Positions 32,065-39,259 of a stretch of DNA of 42,874 nucleotides are shown here, piece after piece. Both the position numbers and the translations under genes were made by a program. Under the pieces are notes generated by a model that worked only from the letters and a program-made list of their open reading frames with translations, was not told the origin of the DNA and made no database searches. Within the stretch, counting starts at the first letter, position 1. Every line of letters starts with the position of its first letter. Origin of the DNA: Longibaculum muris (GTDB lineage Bacteria > Bacillota_I > Bacilli_A > Erysipelotrichales > Coprobacillaceae); the NCBI RefSeq assembly GCF_004343035.1, contig NZ_SMCQ01000025.1, forward strand, positions 1-42,874. Reading direction: 5' to 3'.

Positions 32065-32124
32065 GATGTTCATATTTGAACATCTTTTTATTTACTTGTT
32101 TTCATACTTAGAAGATGTCATAAT
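32065..32124 (+). promoter_or_regulatory. Module, copy 11, without an adjacent gene
   Basis: Stem GATGTTCA/TGAACATC (32065-32084), in which the second G-C pair of the usual stem is replaced by A-T on both sides, then T run, TTGTTT (32096-32101), 17 bp and CATAAT (32119-32124). No start codon with a binding site follows for about 250 bp, and the leader part of the module is missing. Confidence 0.82.
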
Positions 32125-32130
32125 TTAAAA

Positions 32131-32370
32131 AAGATGAATAGTTAAGCTTTAAGAAAGTTCGTAAAACAAATGAATTATCAATAACATGAAATATAAATGT
32201 TTTTAAATCACAAAGAAATTTTAATATCATAAATATAAAGCAATAAAACACTTTATAGAATCAATTTAAGATGATTTGCAACTATAATTTGCGCAATTGA
32301 GTGTGTATAGTAGGTCGTATGCAACTTTAAGAAAAGTTATGATTGAGTTACAGTCAGAAACGACTGAAAT
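32131..32370. other. Gene-less stretch downstream of module copy 11
   Basis: AT-rich with stops in all frames. Near the end there are TTGCGCAA (a perfect 8-bp palindrome at about 32289-32296) and a TATAAT before it, possibly the promoter and operator of the XRE gene that follows. Confidence 0.4.
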
Positions 32371-32388
32371 ATGAAGGAGGATAAAAAT

Positions 32389-32772
32389 ATGAGTGTATCA
32401 AAACAACTTATTCATTTAAGAAATGTGAAGGGCATTTCTCAAGAAGAATTGGCTTCTTTGATGAATGTGACAAGACAAGCTGTATCTAAATGGGAGACGG
32501 ATCAAGCTTTACCAGACAGTGAAAAAATTATTCGTTTAAGTGAGATTTTTGGTGTTACCACAGATTATTTATTGAAGGGAAAGGAAAATGATCCAATCGA
32601 TATTTATTCACAACATGATTCAAAAGCTGGAACAGATATGTCAGCAGAGGTTACAGAAATTATAGATAATGTTCATCAGATGACAACAACAAAAAGATGT
32701 TTAATCGGAATAGGGATTTTCATTTTTGTAGTCATTGTTATTGTGGGTATTATCTTTATAATGAAAATGTAA
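32389..32772 (+). CDS. XRE regulator with one C-terminal membrane helix
   Basis: A 127-residue protein. The HTH_3 domain covers residues 1-65 (LIHLRNVKGISQEELASLMN, then RQAVSKWETDQALPDSEKII and FGVTTDYLLKG), followed by a polar linker and a single C-terminal helix (CLIGIGIFIFVVIVIVGIIF). It is related in layout to the gene at 21661. ATG 32389 follows GAAGGAGG; ATG 32371 contains that site. It probably senses a membrane signal or is simply tethered. Confidence 0.85.
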   Translation: MSVSKQLIHLRNVKGISQEELASLMNVTRQAVSKWETDQALPDSEKIIRLSEIFGVTTDYLLKGKENDPIDIYSQHDSKAGTDMSAEVTEIIDNVHQMTTTKRCLIGIGIFIFVVIVIVGIIFIMKM

Positions 32773-32808
32773 TTGTTATTTATGAATAAGCTTTTATTAA
32801 AACAATAA

Positions 32809-32862
32809 GGTGTTCATTTGGACACCTTTTTTCTTGTTATCTCATAGTAACAATGTCATAAT
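32809..32862 (+). promoter_or_regulatory. Terminator-promoter module, copy 12
   Basis: A shortened hairpin GGTGTTC-ATTT-GGACACC (one G-U pair, 32809-32826), six T, TTGTTA (32834-32839), 17 bp ending CAATGT and CATAAT (32857-32862). Confidence 0.8.
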
Positions 32863-32907
32863 ATAAAAAATGAAGTAAATAAGGATATTCTTCAAGGAGA
32901 AATAAAT

Positions 32908-33372
32908 ATGCGAAGAAAAGATAGAGAAGTTACTGATTTTCATGAAATGATTGATATTATGAAAAAGTGTGATAGTTGTATTGTTGCTATGAATGATAGG
33001 GATTTTCCTTATGTTGTTCCAATGAATTTTGGATTAGAAGTTCAGGGAGAACAAGTCTTTTTATATTTCCATTGTGCAATGGAAGGAAAGAAACTTGATT
33101 TATTAAAAAAAGATAATCGTGTCACATTTGAGATGGATTGTGATCATAACTTTATTTTATATGAAGAAAGAATGAGTTGTACAATGGGATATTCAAGTGT
33201 TATTGGACATGGAACAATTGATAAAGTTGCAGATGAGGATAAGTATGATGCTCTTAAAATAATAATGAGACAATATCATGCAGAGGATTTTAAATTCAAT
33301 ACAGATATGATGAAAGTCACAACAGTTTTAAGATTGACTGTTACGGATATAACGGCTAAACGTAACCATTAA
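32908..33372 (+). CDS. NimA-like pyridoxamine 5'-phosphate oxidase-fold protein
   Basis: A 154-residue split-barrel flavin/haem-binding protein. It starts RRKDREVTDFHEMIDIMKKC, then CIVAMNDRDFPYVVPMNFGL, YFHCAMEGKKLDLLKKDNRV and YSSVIGHGTIDKVAD, the order of the 5-nitroimidazole reductase (Nim) group. Nim proteins reduce nitroimidazole drugs; whether this one does is not shown, because the family also holds proteins without that role. Driven by module copy 12. Confidence 0.8.
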   Translation: MRRKDREVTDFHEMIDIMKKCDSCIVAMNDRDFPYVVPMNFGLEVQGEQVFLYFHCAMEGKKLDLLKKDNRVTFEMDCDHNFILYEERMSCTMGYSSVIGHGTIDKVADEDKYDALKIIMRQYHAEDFKFNTDMMKVTTVLRLTVTDITAKRNH

Positions 33373-33411
33373 TATCTATTAATCATTTAAAAAGAAATGG
33401 GAGGGGATATG

Positions 33412-33783
33412 ATGACAAATGAACAAAGAGCAGAAGCCTTGATTCAAAAATATGGATTTGATTTTAAAAAGATTTCAAAAGAAGAAATACGTTTATTAAT
33501 TAAAACAGAGATTACTCATTTTCAAGAAGGAAGCAGTGAATATTTGCGTTTATTATGTGGTTATCTTTATTGCATAGGGGATATATCTGATGTGAGCTTA
33601 ATTGAAAGAGCCAAATATGATCTTAATATGGATGTTGGTTGTATGATTGACCAGGAATGGATTGATAGTTTAAAAAATGGTGGTATTGAAGATGAATATG
33701 TCAGAACCAGAGATGAAATTATAAAATCTTTTATTTTCTATTATAAAGATTTTAAAGCTGAAGATTATGAAATGTATTTATAA
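33412..33783 (+). CDS. Unknown small helical protein, immunity-like
   Basis: A 123-residue acidic, mostly helical protein (EQRAEALIQKYGFDFKKISK, LRLLCGYLYCIGDISDVSLI, ending FYYKDFKAEDYEMYL). GGAGGGG lies just before tandem ATG codons at 33409 and 33412. No family is recognised. It follows the Nim-like gene by 39 bases and begins the closely packed immunity-like run. Confidence 0.55.
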   Translation: MTNEQRAEALIQKYGFDFKKISKEEIRLLIKTEITHFQEGSSEYLRLLCGYLYCIGDISDVSLIERAKYDLNMDVGCMIDQEWIDSLKNGGIEDEYVRTRDEIIKSFIFYYKDFKAEDYEMYL

Positions 33784-33866
33784 AGAGAAAAAAATGAGCA
33801 CTTTACGACAATTCAAAGGGGTATTAGTGATAGGAATAATGTAATATGAATAAGAAGGATGGAATA

Positions 33867-34712
33867 ATGGATATGGATAAAAAAGCAAAAGATATTTTAC
33901 TAAAAACATATTGGTCAAGTTCAGGATGGAAAAATCAACCCTATACAGATCCACTTGATTTTGAATATGCAAAAGCTAAAGGTTTAATGTTTGATCCTAT
34001 CACAATAACACATGATGAATGTATAAAAAGAATCATTGAAATTATTGATACAATTACCCTAGAACAAGTTACTAAAGCATTTTTATGTAGTTTATCAACA
34101 CGTCGATTGGATTATCGTTCAGCGATTGCTTCATACAGTATTGCAAAATTATTGATTCCTCATCTATATACGCCAGTTATCTCAGGACATTTTTATCAAG
34201 ATGGAGAGATTGCGGAAAAATCTCATACTTGTCAAATCTGTCGTGATTTAAAATATGGTATTATTGGAAACGAATATTATCAAGATGTTGATTTAAATGT
34301 ACTTAATTTTGAACGTATCAAATGGGGTGGAGTTCGTCGTGGTGAACTCATTTATATTCTTTTTGATTTAGAACAATTCATTAAAGAGGATATTTTAGAA
34401 CCAACAAAGCAAGATTGTGAAATCTTTAAAAATATACTTAAAATGATTCAAACATGTCAACCCAATGATTATCCCAGTGTATTATGTGAGAAAATCAAAG
34501 ATATTCCTTTCTTTCGATCAAACAAAAACGAAAGATCAATGCTTATTGAAATATTGGCATGTATAGGAATATTAAAACCGGGTTCATATAATAGAACAGT
34601 AAAAAATAAAAACGATTGGACCTTTGCTGAATTTTGGCGAGGAGAAGATAGCTATAACAAGGAGATAGTTGATCAATATTTTAGTCAATATTTATTATCG
34701 TTTAAGGAGTAA
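33867..34712 (+). CDS. Unknown protein with CxxC motif, immunity-like
   Basis: A 281-residue soluble protein. Features are an alpha-helical N-terminal half, SHTCQICRDLK near residue 120 that could bind zinc, an RWGG-like block (FERIKWGGVRRGELIYILFD), and a C-terminal NDWTFAEFWRGEDSYNKEIV stretch that I have seen in hypothetical proteins of toxin-immunity loci. ATG 33867 follows GAAGGATGG; ATG 33846 has no site. The next gene starts six bases after the stop. Confidence 0.6.
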   Translation: MDMDKKAKDILLKTYWSSSGWKNQPYTDPLDFEYAKAKGLMFDPITITHDECIKRIIEIIDTITLEQVTKAFLCSLSTRRLDYRSAIASYSIAKLLIPHLYTPVISGHFYQDGEIAEKSHTCQICRDLKYGIIGNEYYQDVDLNVLNFERIKWGGVRRGELIYILFDLEQFIKEDILEPTKQDCEIFKNILKMIQTCQPNDYPSVLCEKIKDIPFFRSNKNERSMLIEILACIGILKPGSYNRTVKNKNDWTFAEFWRGEDSYNKEIVDQYFSQYLLSFKE

Positions 34713-34718
34713 AAGAAA

Positions 34719-35102
34719 ATGACAGAAAAAGAAGCAGTTGAAATTGCTAAGCCTATTGTTAAACAAGTTGTAGATGCTTTGTCAAAAAGAAGATATCAAG
34801 ATATTTGTCATTATGCAAAACTATATCAAATATCACAACAAACATTGCAGGAAACAATTGAAGAATACTTAACATTAAATGGATTACCTTACATTGATGC
34901 ATTTGATGTCCCTTGTGATCTTTCTTCAAATGATGACTATCAACAACTTGATTGTGTTGTCTATAATGATGGCAGTGGTTTTACGCTTGATTATGCACTA
35001 ACAACAGATTCCAATTTCAATGATTTAACTTTACAAATGGAATTTATTTGGACTGAAGAAGATATTATAGAAGCAAGAATTCTAGATGTCCATGTTTTAT
35101 AA
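34719..35102 (+). CDS. Unknown protein, immunity-like
   Basis: A 127-residue protein with a helical N-terminal half (KPIVKQVVDALSKRRYQDIC, QTLQETIEEYLTLNGLPYID) and a beta-rich C-terminal half (LDCVVYNDGSGFTLDYALTT followed by DLTLQMEFIWTEEDIIEARI). The second half recalls DUF7668 proteins (low confidence). TAAGGAG precedes the ATG. It is tightly coupled to the gene before it. Confidence 0.55.
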   Translation: MTEKEAVEIAKPIVKQVVDALSKRRYQDICHYAKLYQISQQTLQETIEEYLTLNGLPYIDAFDVPCDLSSNDDYQQLDCVVYNDGSGFTLDYALTTDSNFNDLTLQMEFIWTEEDIIEARILDVHVL

Positions 35103-35138
35103 AAAATGATTATTCATTTTATGAGAGGAGGAATTCAA

Positions 35139-35568
35139 TTGATAAGTTCTATATACCGAGGTATATTTTGGATCATATGTCACTATGATGAAGAAAGTTA
35201 TCCAATATTTGAACCATTTGATTTACTCGCTTTTAAAGTTGAATGTGATGAAAATGGCAATATAATTAGATCATACAATTCAATTAAATGCGAAATCAGG
35301 AACATCTTTTAATCATAAAATGCAATAGAATCAATTACCTAAAAAATTAACAAAAAACCATTCTTATCAATATTATCCTCGTGGACGAGTAGAAATAAGA
35401 CATGGAAAAGCTATTATCTTTCTGAATCCTATTCTTAATCAAGAAATGATTATTGATAAAATATGTTTGGAATTTCATTTGAACTGTGAAAAGATAAAAC
35501 AAATTGAAGTGAAGTTAGATAGCTCTTATCATTATCATTGTTATTATGATGATGCATCAATATATTAA
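35139..35568 (+). pseudogene. Unknown gene with a frameshift and an in-frame TAG
   Basis: TTG 35139 has AGGAGG upstream and begins a frame (ISSIYRGIFWIICHYDEESY ... DENGNIIRSYNSI). Near 35283 one base too many shifts the reading phase; in the new phase the protein continues AKSGTSFNHKMQ, meets TAG at 35326, then NQLPKKLTKNHSYQYYPRGR, EIRHGKAIIFLNPILNQEMI, and ends at TAA 35568. Correcting the phase and reading TAG as the likely ancestral TGG (Trp) gives one protein of about 140 residues. The family is unknown. Confidence 0.65.
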
Positions 35569-35582
35569 AAAGGAGAATTTAT

Positions 35583-36299
35583 ATGAATTGGAATCATTAT
35601 TTATTAGAAGAAGAAAATCCCAATCATCCTTATGTAGACTTAGGTCAACTTGAAGGAACCGTTCAAGGAATATATGACTTATCCCAAGTACCTCAAAAGA
35701 CAAAAGTCTTATCATTAAAAATGCCCCTTAAAAAATATAAACTGACTTACAGTCATTATGAATCAATCTATGAAAATCCAAATATCGAAGCAATCTACTT
35801 AAATGAAGTCAATGAAGAAATCATGAATCTTTTAAAAACACTTCCCAATCTTAAATATTTACATATCGCTTGTCTAAAACAAGAGTCAATCATGGATTTA
35901 TCTTCGCTTTCTCATTTAGAAGTCTTGATTCTATCAACTATAACAAAACTCAACAATATAGACTTTTTATCTGGATTAAAGAATTTAAAAACATTATATA
36001 TAAGAGATTTTAAGAATTTATATGATTTATCTCCATTATCCAAATTAACCTCTTTACAAGAATTACATTTATCGAGTGGAGGAATGAGTGGAGTAGGAAA
36101 ACCAATAAAAAGTGTAGAACCATTATCAAGTCTTAAAGAATTACAATATTTATTCTTTGTTTTAGCGATTGAAAATAATGATATTTCACCAATATTTTCA
36201 TTAAATAAATTAAAATATTTAAAGCTGTTACCACGTTATTATCAAAAAGACCAGCTGAAATTATTACAAGAAAAATTACCCAATACAATGATTGAATAA
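35583..36299 (+). CDS. Leucine-rich repeat protein
   Basis: A 238-residue cytoplasmic protein with six or so LRR units of about 22-24 residues between residues 60 and 220: LPNLKYLHIACLKQESIMDL, LSHLEVLILSTITKLNNIDF, LKNLKTLYIRDFKNLYDLSP, LTSLQELHLSSGGMSGV and LKELQYLFFVLAIENNDISP. There is no signal peptide or anchor. Intracellular LRR proteins of this kind occur among immunity genes; the partner is unknown. AAGGAG precedes the ATG. Confidence 0.8.
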   Translation: MNWNHYLLEEENPNHPYVDLGQLEGTVQGIYDLSQVPQKTKVLSLKMPLKKYKLTYSHYESIYENPNIEAIYLNEVNEEIMNLLKTLPNLKYLHIACLKQESIMDLSSLSHLEVLILSTITKLNNIDFLSGLKNLKTLYIRDFKNLYDLSPLSKLTSLQELHLSSGGMSGVGKPIKSVEPLSSLKELQYLFFVLAIENNDISPIFSLNKLKYLKLLPRYYQKDQLKLLQEKLPNTMIE

Positions 36300-36312
36300 G
36301 GAGATGATTGTA

Positions 36313-36951
36313 ATGATAGAAAAAACAATTTTTCCAGATGATTATGGTATAGCATTTCTTTCTGTTGATTTATTTATGGAAGAAATAAAAAAGAAAAAAT
36401 GTAAAGCAAGAAAATTTATATCTTATTTTAATAAACATATGGATATTTATTTTGAATTGATTGATAAAGGAATTATAGTTCCGTTTCATCCTGTTAATGC
36501 AGGTGATGTTCCTATTTTTATAGAAACAGAAAGTCAGAATTTTGTGTGTCCTCAAGGATATCAAAAAATATTTCAATATGATGATTTTTATTTAAAGGTT
36601 GGACCACAAGGTATTGTGACTCTAGCTAGTTTTGGATATCTAGAATATTATGGAAAGAATATAGCTAGTGGAGAAACAAAACGCAGTTATTTTGATTTAG
36701 AAGGTAATGAGAGCTTTAGTGCTATAGATTTTCCTCTTGCTCAGGGAGAATATCAGTTTTCATTGATTGCTCTTAAAAAGATTGATAGAACTGAATATGA
36801 AATCAAATATGATAAAGGGTATGCTTATGGCTTTTATTTTAGTCAACCACAAGATATGATTAAAGATAATTTAGAAAAATGTGATGATGATCACTATGAT
36901 TTTCGTTTGATGTCATCAAATCAGGGAGGAAAAATATGCGTAATGATGTAG
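36313..36951 (+). CDS. Unknown protein, immunity-like
   Basis: A 212-residue soluble protein. The first 60 residues are helical and lysine-rich; the rest is probably beta-rich (VPIFIETESQNFVCPQGYQK, YLKVGPQGIVTLASFGYLEY, EYQFSLIALKKI), ending CDDDHYDFRLMSSNQGGKIC. ATG 36313 follows AAGGAGATG. The next gene's ATG lies inside its last codons. No family is recognised. Confidence 0.6.
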   Translation: MIEKTIFPDDYGIAFLSVDLFMEEIKKKKCKARKFISYFNKHMDIYFELIDKGIIVPFHPVNAGDVPIFIETESQNFVCPQGYQKIFQYDDFYLKVGPQGIVTLASFGYLEYYGKNIASGETKRSYFDLEGNESFSAIDFPLAQGEYQFSLIALKKIDRTEYEIKYDKGYAYGFYFSQPQDMIKDNLEKCDDDHYDFRLMSSNQGGKICVMM

Positions 36952-37400
36952 AAAATATTATTAAAGAATTTCATCTTGATCGAAAACGTATTTTTGAAGT
37001 CTCGAAATTCAAATATGCATCAATTATTCACCAAATAGAAAAGACATTTGTTAAAAATGGTCAACATATTCATTGGTCTAATATGGGAAATGGATTTCAA
37101 TCTCAATGGTCTTGTATTTATAAAGATATCAGTCAACAAATGAACTGGTATCACTTACTTCCTCAAATCATTTTAGATAATAAAGAACCCATCTATGTTC
37201 TTTTTGAAGATACAGTTGATTATCAACCAAAATATTGGGTTTATGAAATGTATATTCCAGAACTCATTGTAGTGATCGATAATAGTAATCCTGATGATTT
37301 TTATCTTGTTTCTAAAAAATATGATTGGTTAATAAGTGAGTGTCATGAAGAAGTTGTTTGTTTTTTAGGCGATAAGCTTAACTATCAAGTTATAAAATAA
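36936..37400 (+). CDS. Unknown protein, possibly DUF6756
   Basis: A 154-residue protein. GQHIHWSNMGNGFQSQW, YHLLPQIILDNKEPIYVLFE and the final part with YWVYEMYIPELIVVIDNS, DDFYLVSKKYDWLISECHEE and VVCFLG resemble DUF6756 proteins (pattern memory). GGGAGGA precedes the ATG. It overlaps the gene before it by 16 bases and is followed after 19 bases by the DUF4375 gene. Confidence 0.5.
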   Translation: MRNDVENIIKEFHLDRKRIFEVSKFKYASIIHQIEKTFVKNGQHIHWSNMGNGFQSQWSCIYKDISQQMNWYHLLPQIILDNKEPIYVLFEDTVDYQPKYWVYEMYIPELIVVIDNSNPDDFYLVSKKYDWLISECHEEVVCFLGDKLNYQVIK

Positions 37401-37419
37401 ACTGAAAGGAAAAAATACA

Positions 37420-37962
37420 ATGTTAACAATACAAGATATGTTTCAAAATCAATCAAAAATAGATGAAGGTGTATTGGTGGAAGTTTCTGATCAATTATGG
37501 AAATTAGGAAGTCTACAGGAAATAAAAGAAAAAGTAAGTGAAGATCTTTTTGTGGTCCATGTTGGGATAAATATGATTGGAAATTGGAAAAATGATGGTT
37601 GGTGGTGTTTGATATGTGAACAGGCATACCTTGTGCCTTATATTCCAGATGTTTTAAAAATTTTTGGTTTAGAAGAAATGAAAACTGTTTTTGAAAGTAT
37701 TATTTCTTTATTTCCAGAGTATACAACTTTCTCAAATGAAGATGAAAGTTATTATGATATTGTTAATTTTTTACAGAATGCTCATTTCAAAGTTAATGAT
37801 GAAAGATTAAATCATATAACAATTGAAAATCGAAAAGCAATGGTAAGATTAATCCATCAAAGATTAGATAGACTAGAAGATATCACTGATCCTTTATGGG
37901 GTTATGGAAGTCAATGTGATGGGTGGAAGTCAGTATTAGATTTTATTGCTTTAAAGATATAG
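37420..37962 (+). CDS. DMP19/DUF4375-like protein
   Basis: A 180-residue protein. VVHVGINMIGNWKNDGWWCL followed by ICEQAYLVPYIPDVLKIFGL, with flanking acidic helices, matches the DMP19 (DUF4375) domain, named after a meningococcal DNA mimic. The many Asp and Glu residues fit. In gut Firmicutes such proteins lie among immunity genes. GAAAGGAAA precedes the ATG. Confidence 0.65.
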   Translation: MLTIQDMFQNQSKIDEGVLVEVSDQLWKLGSLQEIKEKVSEDLFVVHVGINMIGNWKNDGWWCLICEQAYLVPYIPDVLKIFGLEEMKTVFESIISLFPEYTTFSNEDESYYDIVNFLQNAHFKVNDERLNHITIENRKAMVRLIHQRLDRLEDITDPLWGYGSQCDGWKSVLDFIALKI

Positions 37963-37981
37963 AAAAGTCGAGGTATTCATT

Positions 37982-38491
37982 ATGTATGAGGGAAGTAGAA
38001 AAAAACAACGTGGTCAAAAACGTAAGTTAGAAAAAATGTTTTCTTATATTGATTGTTTTGAACCTTGTTGGAATCAGGATGTTTTGTATGAACATTTTCA
38101 TGTTCCAAGTGATCCATTTATAGAAAGGGCAAAAACATCAAATCAAGTGAAAAGAAGCTTTTATCAAAAATGGTTATCCACAACAAAAAAATTTATTGAA
38201 GAAAAACCACAAGATTTAAAGTTTTGTAAGATTGTTGCTTTATTATCAATTCCTAATCTTTGGAGCAGTGAAATCATTATTTTTTTTGATAAGAGTTATT
38301 ATGAGTCTTTTTTTGAACGTCATGACGATTATCAAAAATGGATTTTGATAGAGAATGATTCATTTGCAAAAAGACAAAGCTTAAATATTGATCTTTGTGA
38401 AATGGGAATAAGACAATTTATAAATGATGAAGGTGACATATTTACTAATGAATTGTGGTTTTATGGTGAAGTTGTAGAGTTTATTTCATAA
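37982..38491 (+). CDS. DUF3916-like protein
   Basis: A 169-residue protein. The basic start RKKQRGQKRKLEKMFSYID, then FEPCWNQDVLYEHFHVPSDP and FIERAKTSNQVKRSFYQKWL, follows the DUF3916 pattern (RGxKRK...C...HFHVPxxxFI). The C-terminal half (IVALLSIPNLWSSEIIIFFD ... YQKWILIENDSFAKRQSLNI) also fits. Function unknown. TCGAGG precedes the ATG. Confidence 0.68.
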   Translation: MYEGSRKKQRGQKRKLEKMFSYIDCFEPCWNQDVLYEHFHVPSDPFIERAKTSNQVKRSFYQKWLSTTKKFIEEKPQDLKFCKIVALLSIPNLWSSEIIIFFDKSYYESFFERHDDYQKWILIENDSFAKRQSLNIDLCEMGIRQFINDEGDIFTNELWFYGEVVEFIS

Positions 38492-38526
38492 TTAAATATT
38501 TATTGATGAAGGGAGATTAAAGTTTT

Positions 38527-39096
38527 ATGGAATTGCAATTTTATAGTGTTGCTGTTTGTTATACGAATTGTGTTGAATCACTTATGGATGAAATGCATTC
38601 ACTTGAAAAGTTGGCTTTGTCATGGGATTTTCCTTATGATATTTCAATAACTGTACGTTGTGGCAAGAATGTAGGGCGAACATTTCGACGATTTTATCAA
38701 AAAGAACAGACTTTAATGCTTGATATTCGTCAAGAAGATAGTGATTATATGGTTCTATCTAAAAATGAACAGAGAGAACATTTAGGAAAATTGATATATT
38801 CTTACTTAAAAGAAAGTATAAAAAAATATCCCCAGTTTGCGACAATATCCCAACAAGAATATTTGATAACTAGGTTTGAACAATGGATGAAAGAAAATAA
38901 TTGGTTAGATGGTAAAATTGAAAAAGCTAGAATTATGTTAAAGGCTAACCAAGATACAAATGAAGTAGCTGAGACTTTGAAAATGTCTTTAGCAGAAGTA
39001 GAAGATATCCTTATTCATATGGATGAAACTGAAAAAAGAGAAGAAATACATTCAGATAATCAAAAAGCTATAAAAGATTGTAATTGGACATATTAA
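38527..39096 (+). CDS. Unknown protein with a C-terminal helical extension
   Basis: A 189-residue protein. Residues 1-100 look like a compact alpha/beta domain (ELQFYSVAVCYTNCVESLMD, YDISITVRCGKNVGRTFRRF), which I do not recognise. Residues 120-175 are helical, and AETLKMSLAEVEDILIHMDE resembles a short HTH-like helix pair seen at the end of many Rpn/PD-(D/E)XK-type proteins. GAAGGGAG precedes the ATG. It is the last gene of the immunity-like run, closed by a strong terminator. Confidence 0.55.
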   Translation: MELQFYSVAVCYTNCVESLMDEMHSLEKLALSWDFPYDISITVRCGKNVGRTFRRFYQKEQTLMLDIRQEDSDYMVLSKNEQREHLGKLIYSYLKESIKKYPQFATISQQEYLITRFEQWMKENNWLDGKIEKARIMLKANQDTNEVAETLKMSLAEVEDILIHMDETEKREEIHSDNQKAIKDCNWTY

Positions 39097-39131
39097 AAAT
39101 AAATATGCTTTTTATTATTTAAATACAAGTC

Positions 39132-39157
39132 AAGACACTTTTAAAAAAGTGTCTTTT
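39132..39157 (+). terminator. Terminator of the immunity-like run
   Basis: AAGACACTTT pairs with AAAGTGTCTT across a short A/T loop, followed by TTT. Confidence 0.85.
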
Positions 39158-39259
39158 AAATTTATATAAAAGTGATAAACACTTTTTATTGTGACTAATT
39201 TGTGATAAAATAACAAAAATGAAAGGAAATTCAATTCATCTTTTTGAAAGGAGAATTTT

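Noticed and set aside
5823-32862. Integron attC sites as the explanation for the repeated intergenic blocks
   Set aside because: The blocks carry a terminator and promoter rather than paired R/L boxes, genes have their own promoters, and no integron integrase is present in the window.
5823-32862. CRISPR array
   Set aside because: The repeats are separated by whole genes, not by short unique spacers, and no cas gene is present.
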